Shown one piece after another: positions 10,048 to 18,144 of a stretch of 64,000 nucleotides of DNA. The DNA is from Flectobacillus longus (GTDB lineage Bacteria > Bacteroidota > Bacteroidia > Cytophagales > Spirosomataceae). The DNA is taken from contig NZ_JASHIC010000006.1 in NCBI RefSeq assembly GCF_030056705.1, positions 62,001 through 126,000 on the forward strand, read 5' to 3'. The position numbers and the translations under genes were made by a program. Each line of letters opens with the position of its first letter. Position 1 is the first letter of the stretch. Under the pieces are notes generated by a model, which saw only the letters and a list, made by a program, of their open reading frames with translations, was not told the DNA's origin and searched no databases.

Positions 10048-12150
10048 TTACGCCTCTACTGTTTGCTCACGATATGCTTTAGCCAATGCTAAGAAAGCTT
10101 TTGCTTCGGCGATATATGAAGTAGCGAAGTCAACGCTAGGCTCGTTTTGGTTGATTTGAAGTACTAATTCTTTGAAAGAGCTTTGAGCAATTGTGATTTC
10201 GCCTTTTGCAACAAAATGCTCGTCAAATTTCTCGATAACGGCATTTTGAGTAGAAACGTTAACACTCTTATCCAAAAGCAAGGCTTTAGCAGCACTTACA
10301 AATACACTGTAGGCATGATAGATAGAATCAGCTACGCGGTTTTCGTTAAAGGCATTCAAAGTCCACTCTAATTTTTCTTCTGATTCAAACAACAAAGTTG
10401 CAACTAAGTCAATCATTACACCAGCACATTCGCCTACCCCGATTTCGGTAGCAAATTGTTCTGAAGCACCCCAGTCAATGAAATCATCATCTTTCAAAGT
10501 GGTAAGGTCTGCTACTGGTTTTAACAAGCTATAAAAATATTTTTCGCCCTGACGGTCATAATAATCATTGAAGTATTCGCCTTCTGTTGCGTTTTCTTCA
10601 TAATTATTCAACAATACTCTCAATACCTCAGGTCCACGTTTTGAAGGCACTTTAATCACCTTATCAGCCACACGACCTACACCATTACCAACTGTTCCGC
10701 CGCCTAACAATACTTGGAGCGCAGGCAATACACGCTTATCTGCTGACTTTAAAGACGAACCGTGGAAGCCGATATTTGCCATACCATGCTGACCACAAGA
10801 GTTCATACAACCTGAAATTTTGATTTTAATATCGTTATTATAAATCAAATCAGGGAAGTCTTCAGAAATAACTGCTTCTAATTTGGAAGTAATATTCGTA
10901 CTATCCGAAATCGCCAAGTTACAAGTATCAGTACCTGGACAAGCCGTAATGTTGGCAATTGAGTTAGCCCCAGGCGAAGCCAAATCATGCGCTTTTAGCA
11001 ACTCATAGATATATGGAATATTAGCTTCTGGTACAAAACGCAACATCAAACCTTGGTTGATACTCACTCGTACATCATTTGCTACATATCCATCCAACTG
11101 TTCGATTAAAGAACGAGACGTATTAGAAGAAATGTTACCATTTAAGATACGAACATACACACCAAAATATCCTTCTTGCTTTTGAGCAAAAACGTTAGAT
11201 TGCAACCAAGTTTTATACTCATCAGTCTCAGGGGCAACTGTAGATGCCGTTTGAGTTGGCAAATATCCTTCGATTTCTGTTTCGCTGAACCCAATAGTTG
11301 GAATCTCAAATGTTTTGTTTTTGATAGCAATCGTTTCTGCATTTACCAATTCTACAAACTTATCGAAACCAATTTTTTGAATCAAAAACTTCAAACGAGC
11401 TTTGTGACGAGAATTACGCTCACCATGACGGTCGAACACTCGCAAAGCTGCCTCAAAATATGGAATTACTTGATTTGCTTCCAAAAATTCAAATGCTGTA
11501 TAGGCCAACATAGGCTGAGCGCCCAAGCCTCCACCAACAACTACTTTAAAGCCTCGTTTGCCATCCAACACTTTTGGAATCAAACCAAAGTCGTGCATAT
11601 AAGTTAATGCAGTATCAGCGTCGGAGTTTGAAATAGCTATTTTGATTTTACGACCCATTTCTTGACAAATAGGATTTCTCAAGAAATAGCGGAAAATAGC
11701 ATCAGCATAAGGAGTTACATCAAAAGGCTCTTGAGTATCGATACCCGAAGTGATAGAAGCCGTAACGTTACGAACGGTATTACCACAAGCCTCACGAAGT
11801 GTAATATCATCTTGTTCCAATTGTGCCCACAATTCAGGAGTGCGATCCAAAGAAACAAAGTGAATTTGAACATCTTGACGAGTAGTCAAGTGTAAATTTC
11901 CTATCGAATACTCATCCGAAATATCAGCGATACGTTTCCACTGCTTAAAGGTCATTTTACCATAAGGCAATTTGATACGTACCATTTGTACCCCTTGTTG
12001 ACGCTGGCCATATACACCACGAGCTAGACGTAAGCTACGGAATTTTTCTTCGTGGATTTTACCATCTCTAAATAATTCAATTTTACGAGCTAAATCTAAT
12101 ATGTCTTTTTCAACAAGTGGATTTTCGAGTTCAGTTCTGAAACTTTGCAT
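10048..12150 (-). CDS. Sulfite/nitrite reductase hemoprotein with C-terminal helical (HEPN-like) extension
   Basis: The 700-residue protein has the two ferredoxin-like half-domains and the siroheme/4Fe-4S modules of assimilatory sulfite and nitrite reductases. The cluster cysteines are visible as C404-X5-C410 and C448-X3-C452. It catalyses a six-electron reduction in the cytosol, of sulfite to sulfide or nitrite to ammonia; sequence reading does not decide which. From about residue 560 onward there is a mainly alpha-helical tail that I associate with HEPN-like annotations of Bacteroidota homologues. The neighbour cobA supplies the siroheme precursor. A TTG-N19-TAGTTTTG promoter lies at 12269-12298. 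Confidence 0.88.
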   Translation of the reverse strand: MQSFRTELENPLVEKDILDLARKIELFRDGKIHEEKFRSLRLARGVYGQRQQGVQMVRIKLPYGKMTFKQWKRIADISDEYSIGNLHLTTRQDVQIHFVSLDRTPELWAQLEQDDITLREACGNTVRNVTASITSGIDTQEPFDVTPYADAIFRYFLRNPICQEMGRKIKIAISNSDADTALTYMHDFGLIPKVLDGKRGFKVVVGGGLGAQPMLAYTAFEFLEANQVIPYFEAALRVFDRHGERNSRHKARLKFLIQKIGFDKFVELVNAETIAIKNKTFEIPTIGFSETEIEGYLPTQTASTVAPETDEYKTWLQSNVFAQKQEGYFGVYVRILNGNISSNTSRSLIEQLDGYVANDVRVSINQGLMLRFVPEANIPYIYELLKAHDLASPGANSIANITACPGTDTCNLAISDSTNITSKLEAVISEDFPDLIYNNDIKIKISGCMNSCGQHGMANIGFHGSSLKSADKRVLPALQVLLGGGTVGNGVGRVADKVIKVPSKRGPEVLRVLLNNYEENATEGEYFNDYYDRQGEKYFYSLLKPVADLTTLKDDDFIDWGASEQFATEIGVGECAGVMIDLVATLLFESEEKLEWTLNAFNENRVADSIYHAYSVFVSAAKALLLDKSVNVSTQNAVIEKFDEHFVAKGEITIAQSSFKELVLQINQNEPSVDFATSYIAEAKAFLALAKAYREQTVEA

Positions 12151-12268
12151 TGCTTTTCTGTTTAAAAATCAAACAAAACACCCTAAGCTGGTCAAAGTAG
12201 CACAAGGTTCTTGTGTAATGAGTAATCCACCTACATTATTTACTCTATAAAATAAGTAGATTTTTATG

Positions 12269-12298
12269 CAAAACTAAGGAAGAAATTCTATCTATCAA
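12269..12298 (-). promoter_or_regulatory. Promoter of the siroheme reductase gene
   Basis: On the minus strand TTG (12298-12296), a 19-nt spacer and TAGTTTTG (12276-12269) match the Bacteroidota TTG-N17-23-TAnnTTTG consensus. Transcription would start near 12262 and leave a leader of about 110 nt. The leader contains a CACAAG-GTT-CTTGTG hairpin at 12201-12215. The remaining bases between the reductase and the lipoprotein gene show nothing else I can support. Confidence 0.6.
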
Positions 12299-12484
12299 GG
12301 CTTTTTCTAAAAAAAGTTTGATATATATTTTAAACATTCAAAAAATCCAAGTAAGTTTGCCCAGATGGTCTAGTGGCTGAGTAATAATCAATTATATTCA
12401 TTCGTCATACAAGTAGTTATTAAAAGTCGAACATTACAAAAATTGTTTAGTCAATCAAATCGACCAATAAATCCCATTATACCC

Positions 12485-12898
12485 ATGAAGAGAAATCTAT
12501 CTTTATTTGTTGCTTTATTAGCATTATTATTATCAAGTTGTACAGATAGCAAGAAAATTGCTGAGTATCAAGACCAAGTAAGAAGACTTGAAAGTCAAAT
12601 TTTGAAAGAGCGTCAAGAAAACGCAGAGTTAAGTAGCTTCCGTTTTAGCCTTGAAAGTCAGTTCAAGAAAAAGAATGAAGACTACATGAAATGCCAAGAA
12701 GATAGTAAGGATACCTTCGAAACCCTTACTATTAAATATAATCGTTTGTTGGACGACTATAACAAGATTCAAGCTTCTTACAAGTCATTGAACGAAACTT
12801 ACGAATTAAATAAAGAAAATTCATCTAAAGTTATCGCCGAACTGGAAGAACGTGTTCGCAATAGCAAAACAGGCAAAGTGAAAAGACGTCGTAGATAA
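12485..12898 (+). CDS. Small coiled-coil lipoprotein
   Basis: The 137-residue protein begins at MKRNLSLF, which gives a clean lipoprotein signal: a hydrophobic core followed by LLLSSC, with lipidation expected at C19. The rest is a charged, heptad-rich sequence, predicted as one long coiled coil, ending in a basic KVKRRRR tail. I do not recognise a family with known function. An in-frame start at 12443 would put 14 polar residues before the signal, so I prefer 12485. A strong terminator follows. Confidence 0.75.
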   Translation: MKRNLSLFVALLALLLSSCTDSKKIAEYQDQVRRLESQILKERQENAELSSFRFSLESQFKKKNEDYMKCQEDSKDTFETLTIKYNRLLDDYNKIQASYKSLNETYELNKENSSKVIAELEERVRNSKTGKVKRRRR

Positions 12899-12919
12899 TT
12901 TTCTAACAGTATTTTTAAG

Positions 12920-12951
12920 AGAACTGCTTTATAAAAGGCAGTTCTTTTTTT
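12920..12951 (+). terminator. Intrinsic terminator after lipoprotein gene
   Basis: An 8-bp stem AGAACTGC/GCAGTTCT (12920-12927 with 12938-12945) is followed by a run of T residues, just after the lipoprotein stop. Confidence 0.8.
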
Positions 12952-13396
12952 ATTACTGTACTATTCTTATTCATTGACTCTGCAATTAATTTTATTTGAT
13001 TAAAACCTATCCCGCAAAAGATTTTTGTATAACCCCTAAAGTTGTTTTTTGAAAGCAACAGTATCTATTTACCATATAATCAATCGTACTTTTCAAGTTT
13101 GGTCTATTTATTGCATTTGTTGCTATATATTTTCTCATTTTGAGACCATTTAATCAATTCTGTGTACATATTTCTTGCATTTGCCTGAGTTTTGAGTATT
13201 TTTGAGACAAAGACAGTAAAAGTCCAAATCATATTGTTATCCGTATATAAAGAAGATTAACAACATATTTGGAGATTTCAGGAAAACACTAGGTATTTAT
13301 TAGGTATTAGTCGTCATTTTGAGTAGGTACATTTCATTAGAACGAAAAAATGGCTGTTAATATTTGTTAACGAAAGTTAAAATTGCTTGTAATTTT
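12952..13396. other. Long AT-rich intergenic region before the sigma factor gene, no gene seen
   Basis: I find no open frame with coding character and no RNA gene in this stretch. It ends at the sigma-factor promoter. Confidence 0.5.
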
Positions 13397-13427
13397 TTTG
13401 GAATTAATATAACAACTACTATCTTTG
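13397..13427 (+). promoter_or_regulatory. Sigma-A type promoter of the sigma-factor operon
   Basis: TTTG (13397-13400), a 19-nt spacer and TATCTTTG (13420-13427) match the Bacteroidota -33/-7 consensus exactly. Transcription would start near 13434 with a leader of about 100 nt. Confidence 0.75.
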
Positions 13428-13537
13428 AATCAACCAATCAAGCATACTTCATTTTTTACTAGAGTAGTCACTAAAAAAACAATATAGGAGAAGCAATATG
13501 ATATAAAGCTTTACGTTAACCAAATAGATTTATCAAG

Positions 13538-14140
13538 ATGGAAAGAATCCATGTTAACGACAGTGAGCTAGTATCACGCTATATTCAAAATGGTGACGAA
13601 CATGCCTTCGAAACACTTGTTCGCCGATACAAATCAAAAGTTTATACAACGATTTATCTAATCGTGAAAGACACTTACGTTGCAGAAGACTTATTACAAG
13701 ATACTTTTGTAAAAGCGGTGGATGTACTTCGTTCTGGAAAGTACAATGACGAAGGTAAATTTTTGCCGTGGGTACTTAGAATTGCCCATAACATGGCTAT
13801 AGACAATTTCCGTCGAGAAAAACGCTATCCCAATATCGTATTCGAAGATGGTAGTAGTGTATTCAATACACTTGATTTTGCAGAAGACTCTATCGAGGAA
13901 ATGCAAATTAAGAATGAAACACACAATCATCTAAGAGATTTGATTAAACGTCTTCCAGATTCGCAACGTGAGGTACTCGTGATGCGTCATTATGAAGATA
14001 TGAGTTTTCAAGAAATTGCCGACGCCACTGGCGTCAGTATCAATACGGCATTGGGGAGAATGCGTTATGCGTTGATAAATCTGCGCAAAATGATGAGTAA
14101 AAATTCTCCGAGCTATGATACAAACCTTTACGCAGAATGA
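13538..14140 (+). CDS. RNA polymerase sigma-70 family (ECF-type) factor
   Basis: The 200-residue protein has sigma region 2 (about 10-90, with DLLQDTFVKA and LPWVLRIAHNMAIDNFRR) and region 4 (about 130-185, with the helix-turn-helix MSFQEIADATGVSINTALGRM). Regions 1.1 and 3 are absent, as in group 4 factors. It directs RNA polymerase to a specific regulon in the cytosol. The last 26 bases overlap the start of a small gene, a common arrangement for a sigma/anti-sigma pair. Confidence 0.92.
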   Translation: MERIHVNDSELVSRYIQNGDEHAFETLVRRYKSKVYTTIYLIVKDTYVAEDLLQDTFVKAVDVLRSGKYNDEGKFLPWVLRIAHNMAIDNFRREKRYPNIVFEDGSSVFNTLDFAEDSIEEMQIKNETHNHLRDLIKRLPDSQREVLVMRHYEDMSFQEIADATGVSINTALGRMRYALINLRKMMSKNSPSYDTNLYAE

Positions 14141-14357
14141 CGTAATTCGTTACGTTTATGAGGAAACTTCAGAAGAAGAAAACCTACTAATACAAGATGC
14201 ATTGGTACATGATACCGAAATGCTGGAGTTTTATTTGGATTTAGTAGATCTTAAAATTGGTTTAGATGCCAGCTATCGTGAACCATCCTCTAGAACGGTC
14301 GACAATATATTAGCGTATTCTCGTAATTTTGACTCAAAACATCAAACCTCCGCCTAG
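14115..14357 (+). CDS. Small acidic protein coupled to the sigma factor, possible anti-sigma-like partner
   Basis: The 80-residue acidic protein overlaps the sigma gene by 26 bp, so it is probably translationally coupled. It starts MIQTFTQNDVIRYVYEET and has the EEENLLIQDALVHD helix pattern seen in the N-terminal part of Bacteroidota anti-sigma-like proteins. It lacks a zinc-binding HxxxCxxC motif and any membrane segment. A role in holding or tuning the sigma factor is inference from position. Its stop codon lies inside the terminator hairpin. Confidence 0.7.
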   Translation: MIQTFTQNDVIRYVYEETSEEENLLIQDALVHDTEMLEFYLDLVDLKIGLDASYREPSSRTVDNILAYSRNFDSKHQTSA

Positions 14358-14384
14358 TTTTAGGCTCAGGTTTGATGTTTTTTT
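14339..14384 (+). terminator. Terminator overlapping the end of the coding region
   Basis: An 11-bp stem (14339-14349 with 14368-14378) plus an inner GCCTA/TAGGC pairing (14352-14356 with 14361-14365) is followed by a T-rich run. The TAG stop at 14355-14357 of the small partner gene lies within the hairpin, so translation and termination overlap. Confidence 0.85.
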
Positions 14385-14389
14385 GTTTT

Positions 14390-14460
14390 ACTCAAGTCTT
14401 ATTAAGACTTGAGTAAATTTTTATTTGCTTTATTTTTTAGAAGTCATCTACAGACTTCTA
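14390..14460. repeat. Two further inverted repeats in tandem
   Basis: An 11-bp perfect stem with a 3-nt loop (14390-14400 with 14404-14414) is followed by an 8-bp stem TAGAAGTC/GACTTCTA (14438-14445 with 14453-14460). Both arms share an AAGTC core. Confidence 0.7.
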
Positions 14461-14578
14461 TCTGTCTCTTATTGTATTTCTGCTACTAAAAAATCTGACT
14501 ATTTATCCTTATTTTTGACTTTTGATACTTACCAGACAAGTATCCCTCTCATACAATTTTGTTAATCCAGATTTTGTT

Positions 14579-15247
14579 ATGCTAAAAAAAGAACGTTATC
14601 GTTTGTTGATAGACTACTTTCTCAATAATTTCCCAGTAGCTGAAACCGAACTACATTATACAACTCCTTTTGAATTATTGGTGGCTGTAGTACTATCTGC
14701 TCAATGTACCGACAAAAGAGTTAATATAGTAACACCTGCTTTATTTGAACGCTTCCCCACACCCGAATCTTTAGCAAGTGCTACTTTTGAAGAAGTTTTT
14801 TTCTATATCCGCTCAATTTCATATCCCAATAACAAAGCCAAACATCTTATTGGTTTAGGACAAAAGCTCGTTGACAACTTCAAGTCGGAAGTACCAAGCA
14901 CTATAGAAGAGCTACAAACACTTCCTGGAGTAGGTCGTAAAACAGCCAATGTGATTGTTTCTGTGATTTTTAATCAACCTGCTATGGCTGTAGATACACA
15001 CGTATTCAGGGTATCCCATCGTTTGGGTTTGGTAGCTAAAACCGCTACAACTCCTTTGGCAGTAGAAAAAGAACTCATCAAACATATTCCTGAAGAGCTA
15101 GTTCCTAAAGCACACCATTGGTTAATTTTGCACGGGCGTTATGTTTGTATTGCACGTTCACCAAAATGTGAGGAGTGCCAACTAACGCATCTGTGTAAAT
15201 ACTTTAGTAAGCCTCCTCATTTGCGAAAAGATAGTCCTAAGCTTTAA
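14579..15247 (+). CDS. nth: Endonuclease III (DNA glycosylase/AP lyase)
   Basis: The 222-residue protein has the helix-hairpin-helix LPGVGRKTANV with the catalytic lysine, the catalytic aspartate in VDTHVFRVSHRLGL, and the C-terminal 4Fe-4S ligands C190-X6-C197-X2-C200-X5-C206. It removes oxidised pyrimidines and cleaves abasic sites in base excision repair. I chose MLKKERYRLL at 14579 over an ATT-preceded upstream start at 14522, because homologues begin about there. Confidence 0.95.
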   Translation: MLKKERYRLLIDYFLNNFPVAETELHYTTPFELLVAVVLSAQCTDKRVNIVTPALFERFPTPESLASATFEEVFFYIRSISYPNNKAKHLIGLGQKLVDNFKSEVPSTIEELQTLPGVGRKTANVIVSVIFNQPAMAVDTHVFRVSHRLGLVAKTATTPLAVEKELIKHIPEELVPKAHHWLILHGRYVCIARSPKCEECQLTHLCKYFSKPPHLRKDSPKL

Positions 15248-15349
15248 TATTTAAGCAGATATGTATAATTAGAACAATACAATTATCAAGACAAAAGCTG
15301 ATAAACATATTTTTAAAATTACTCACTCCACTTACGAACTCAGCATTAT

Positions 15350-15556
15350 CTAATTGGCTCTAGCAGGTCTTTTACCTTCTTTACGAATCAAAGAATCACG
15401 TTTGGGGCGTCCTTGTCCATCACCACGATGACCTCTTTGACGACCTGTTGAATCTGCTTTCCATTCTCTTTTTCCTTTTTTAGAAGGAGTTTCCTGAGCT
15501 AAAGTAGTACTTAACGTAACGCTAAACATAGCTGCAATGATTAATAGCTTTTTCAT
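15350..15556 (-). CDS. Small secreted, strongly basic protein
   Basis: The 68-residue protein has a signal peptide (MKKLLIIAAMFSVTLSTTLA, cleavage near AQ) and a mature part of about 48 residues rich in Lys, Arg, Gly and Asp (KGKREWK, RQRGHRGDGQGR). I do not recognise a family. The start at 15556 is preferred because it gives the signal peptide; a longer frame to 15634 has no support. Confidence 0.6.
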   Translation of the reverse strand: MKKLLIIAAMFSVTLSTTLAQETPSKKGKREWKADSTGRQRGHRGDGQGRPKRDSLIRKEGKRPARAN

Positions 15557-15658
15557 GACTAAAAGTGCTCGAGTTAAATTGTTAGATAATGGGAAAGGAT
15601 AAATTTGATGCTTTGGATTGTTCTTATAGAACAAGGTTTAATCTATATTTTAAAAAAC

Positions 15659-15690
15659 AAAACCCTAAGATTTTAGCATCTGAGGGTTTT
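15659..15690 (-). terminator. Terminator at the end of the polysaccharide locus
   Basis: AAAACCCT (15659-15666) pairs with AGGGTTTT (15683-15690), with an additional AGAT/ATCT pairing inside. On the minus strand it is followed by TTTTGTTTTTT, 27 bp past the wecB stop. Confidence 0.75.
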
Positions 15691-15716
15691 GACTTTTGAA
15701 GCAATAAGAGGTCACC

Positions 15717-16820
15717 TTACTTTCCTATTTTCTCTACTAATATATCTGCAATTCTTTCTGAAGTATGTCCGTCCCAAAGCGGGGGAACTATACCTTGTTT
15801 GGCTTTACCTTCTAAAATTTCTATAAATTTTTCATGTACTGTAACTGGATTCAGATCTGACAGCAATTGATTGGTTCCTAACTCAACAGTAACAGGACGT
15901 TCGGTTGTGTCTCTAAAGGTTAAACAAGGTACTTGTAAATATGTCGTTTCTTCCTGAATACCCCCCGAATCTGTGATTATCAAACTAGCATTTTGCATTA
16001 ATTGTAAGAACTCCAAATATCCTTGTGGCTCGGTTAGCACTAAGCCTTCAATATGCTGAAGCCTATCCCATAGTCCAAAATTTTTCAAGTTATTTGACGT
16101 TCTTGGATGAATTGGGAATACCACTTTTTTGTAAGGAACAGTATTTTCAATAATAGTCAAAATTGAGGCAAGTCCATCGGCTGTATCTACATTAGCGGGG
16201 CGGTGCATAGTCATTACAACAAACTCGTTCTTAGCTAATGTGAGTTCTTCTAAAACAGATGTTTGTTGTGCTTTTTTGAGATAATGCGCCAATGAGTCAA
16301 TCATGACATTTCCAACAAAAAACACCTTTTCGTCTGGTACACCCTCCCTTTTAAGATTGTCAATACCAGATTGTTCGGTAATAAATAAATAATCCGAAAC
16401 GCTATCAGTCAAAATACGGTTGAGTTCTTCGGGCATTTTACGGTCACCACTACGTAGACCAGCCTCTACATGTGCCACGGGGATGTGTAATTTGATAGCT
16501 ACCAAAGTACAAGCTAAAGTAGCATTTACATCGCCCACAACCAATACCAAATCAGGCTTTTCTTGAAGCACTACTTTTTCAAACTCCAACATCGTACGTG
16601 CTGTTACTTCGGTATGTGAACCTCCTCCTACACCTAAGAAATAATGAGGTTTAGGCATTTGAAGCTGTTCAAAAAACACATCACTCATCTTGGCATCAAA
16701 ATGTTGTCCTGTATGAACAATCTTAGATTCGATAGCTGGGTGATTTTCAAAAGCACGATGCAATGGCGCTACTTTCATGAAGTTGGGGCGAGCGCCAACG
16801 ATGTTAAGTATTTTCAACAT
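15717..16820 (-). CDS. wecB: UDP-N-acetylglucosamine 2-epimerase (non-hydrolysing)
   Basis: The 367-residue protein has the family signature NIVGARPNFMK at the N terminus, HTGQHFD, and TMHRPANVD in the middle. It interconverts UDP-GlcNAc and UDP-ManNAc in the cytosol for surface glycans. I chose MLKILNIV at 16820, because an in-frame start at 16871 would read through a large palindrome. It is the last gene of the polysaccharide locus. No ManNAc dehydrogenase (WecC) is present in the window. Confidence 0.93.
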   Translation of the reverse strand: MLKILNIVGARPNFMKVAPLHRAFENHPAIESKIVHTGQHFDAKMSDVFFEQLQMPKPHYFLGVGGGSHTEVTARTMLEFEKVVLQEKPDLVLVVGDVNATLACTLVAIKLHIPVAHVEAGLRSGDRKMPEELNRILTDSVSDYLFITEQSGIDNLKREGVPDEKVFFVGNVMIDSLAHYLKKAQQTSVLEELTLAKNEFVVMTMHRPANVDTADGLASILTIIENTVPYKKVVFPIHPRTSNNLKNFGLWDRLQHIEGLVLTEPQGYLEFLQLMQNASLIITDSGGIQEETTYLQVPCLTFRDTTERPVTVELGTNQLLSDLNPVTVHEKFIEILEGKAKQGIVPPLWDGHTSERIADILVEKIGK

Positions 16821-16848
16821 AAAGTATGTACAAAAAATGTTTGATTCT

Positions 16849-16898
16849 ATTTCCCATAAAGTTATCCACAATCAAGTGTGGATAACTTTATGGGAAAT
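16849..16898. repeat. 22-bp perfect inverted repeat containing two DnaA-box sequences
   Basis: The arms 16849-16870 and 16877-16898 are exact reverse complements around a 6-nt loop ATCAAG. Each arm contains TTATCCACA (16862-16870 and, inverted, 16877-16885), identical to the E. coli DnaA-box consensus. There is no T run on either side, so it is not a standard intrinsic terminator. It lies between a GT4 gene and wecB. Confidence 0.9.
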
Positions 16899-16924
16899 CT
16901 ACTACAAAGTTGGTTAAAATTGTC

Positions 16925-18061
16925 TTATTTCCCACATAGCAAACGATGATATAGTTCAATAAAAGCTTGATTGACTTGTTGCTCAGTATAGTTTTCCACA
17001 ACGACTTGCCTAGCGTTGTGTCCTAAAGTTTGCCTAACAAGTGTATTTTCCAACAAATCGTCAATTTGGTGCGCTAAAGCCTCAATATGTCCAATAGGCA
17101 CAATCAGACCATTTTCTTGATGCTTTATCAATGCTTTACATCCATCACAATCACTACCTATAATCGCTCGTCCAACAGCCGATGCTTCCAAAAGTATTCG
17201 TGGAAAACCTTCATGATATGAGGGTAAAACAATAATATGTGCTGTTTGTAAAAATGGTAATATTGGATACTGCGCTCCTTGCCACATTAGATAAAAGTTA
17301 TCCACACTAGCTTCAAGTTCTTGTCGAGTCAATGCGCTTGGGTTTGCCTCATCGATAGGACCAATAAGTTCAAAAGCAACTTTACCTTCCCATTTACTCC
17401 GTAGAAGCTTGGCGGCTTCTATAAAATCTAAGACACCTTTGTCTTTCAACATTCTGGCAATTAGGCGAACCACATAAATAGATGAATTGGATTCGGGAGT
17501 ATAAACAAAATAATTAATATCAATCCCAGTACCTTTAATAAGGTTGATTTGTGAATGTGTTAGCTTTAGAAGTGTTTGAAAAAAATGAGCATTTTGTTCA
17601 TTCTGAAAAAGAAAATGTTGATAGTTTTTTCTAAAAATAAAACTCGATAGGCTGAATATCTTTTTTAAAATGTTCCATCTATTTGCAGACAAAGCTGAAC
17701 CCAACCCAGCAACAGCATTGAGCACAATACTATTGCCTATTCCCAAACGAGCGATACTTCCTAATAAAATAAGTTTGATACCAACATGATGAATAATATC
17801 AGGCTTTATCTTAAAGTATAGTTTTCGAAGAAAATATAATTCTTTAAAATTCTGGATAAGGGATTTACTTCCTCGATTTATAGAAAAGTCATAAAATTCA
17901 AAACCAAGAGATTCGATATAGGCACGATGTCCTGTGTCTTTGGTAACAATACTGACCTTAAATTTATTTTGTAAGCAAGCTTGAGCCATTGCTATGCGAT
18001 GCGAAATAAAAAAGGCATCCGAATTGATAACCAGTAAGAGATGTGGAGCTGTTTTATACAT
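16925..18061 (-). CDS. GT4-family glycosyltransferase
   Basis: The 378-residue protein has two Rossmann-like halves (GT-B fold). The C-terminal half shows the nucleotide-sugar binding region LPSYHEGFPRILLEASAVGR with the EGFPRILLE motif of GT4 retaining enzymes. The N-terminal half begins LLLVINSDAFFISHRIAMA, as in PglA/WcaI-type enzymes. It probably adds one sugar to the lipid-linked repeat unit at the cytoplasmic face. Donor and acceptor are unknown. Confidence 0.85.
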   Translation of the reverse strand: MYKTAPHLLLVINSDAFFISHRIAMAQACLQNKFKVSIVTKDTGHRAYIESLGFEFYDFSINRGSKSLIQNFKELYFLRKLYFKIKPDIIHHVGIKLILLGSIARLGIGNSIVLNAVAGLGSALSANRWNILKKIFSLSSFIFRKNYQHFLFQNEQNAHFFQTLLKLTHSQINLIKGTGIDINYFVYTPESNSSIYVVRLIARMLKDKGVLDFIEAAKLLRSKWEGKVAFELIGPIDEANPSALTRQELEASVDNFYLMWQGAQYPILPFLQTAHIIVLPSYHEGFPRILLEASAVGRAIIGSDCDGCKALIKHQENGLIVPIGHIEALAHQIDDLLENTLVRQTLGHNARQVVVENYTEQQVNQAFIELYHRLLCGK

Positions 18062-18144
18062 TCGCCAGTAGTATATATTAGACTAGGTTGATTGAAATAC
18101 TAAAAAATGGAAAACTATCTGTTAAACATTACCTATACATTAGG

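Noticed and set aside
12359-12385. A sequence GCCCAGATGGTCTAGTGG resembling the 5' half of a tRNA
   Set aside because: No matching acceptor 3' strand, anticodon stem or T arm follows; at best a remnant, possibly chance.
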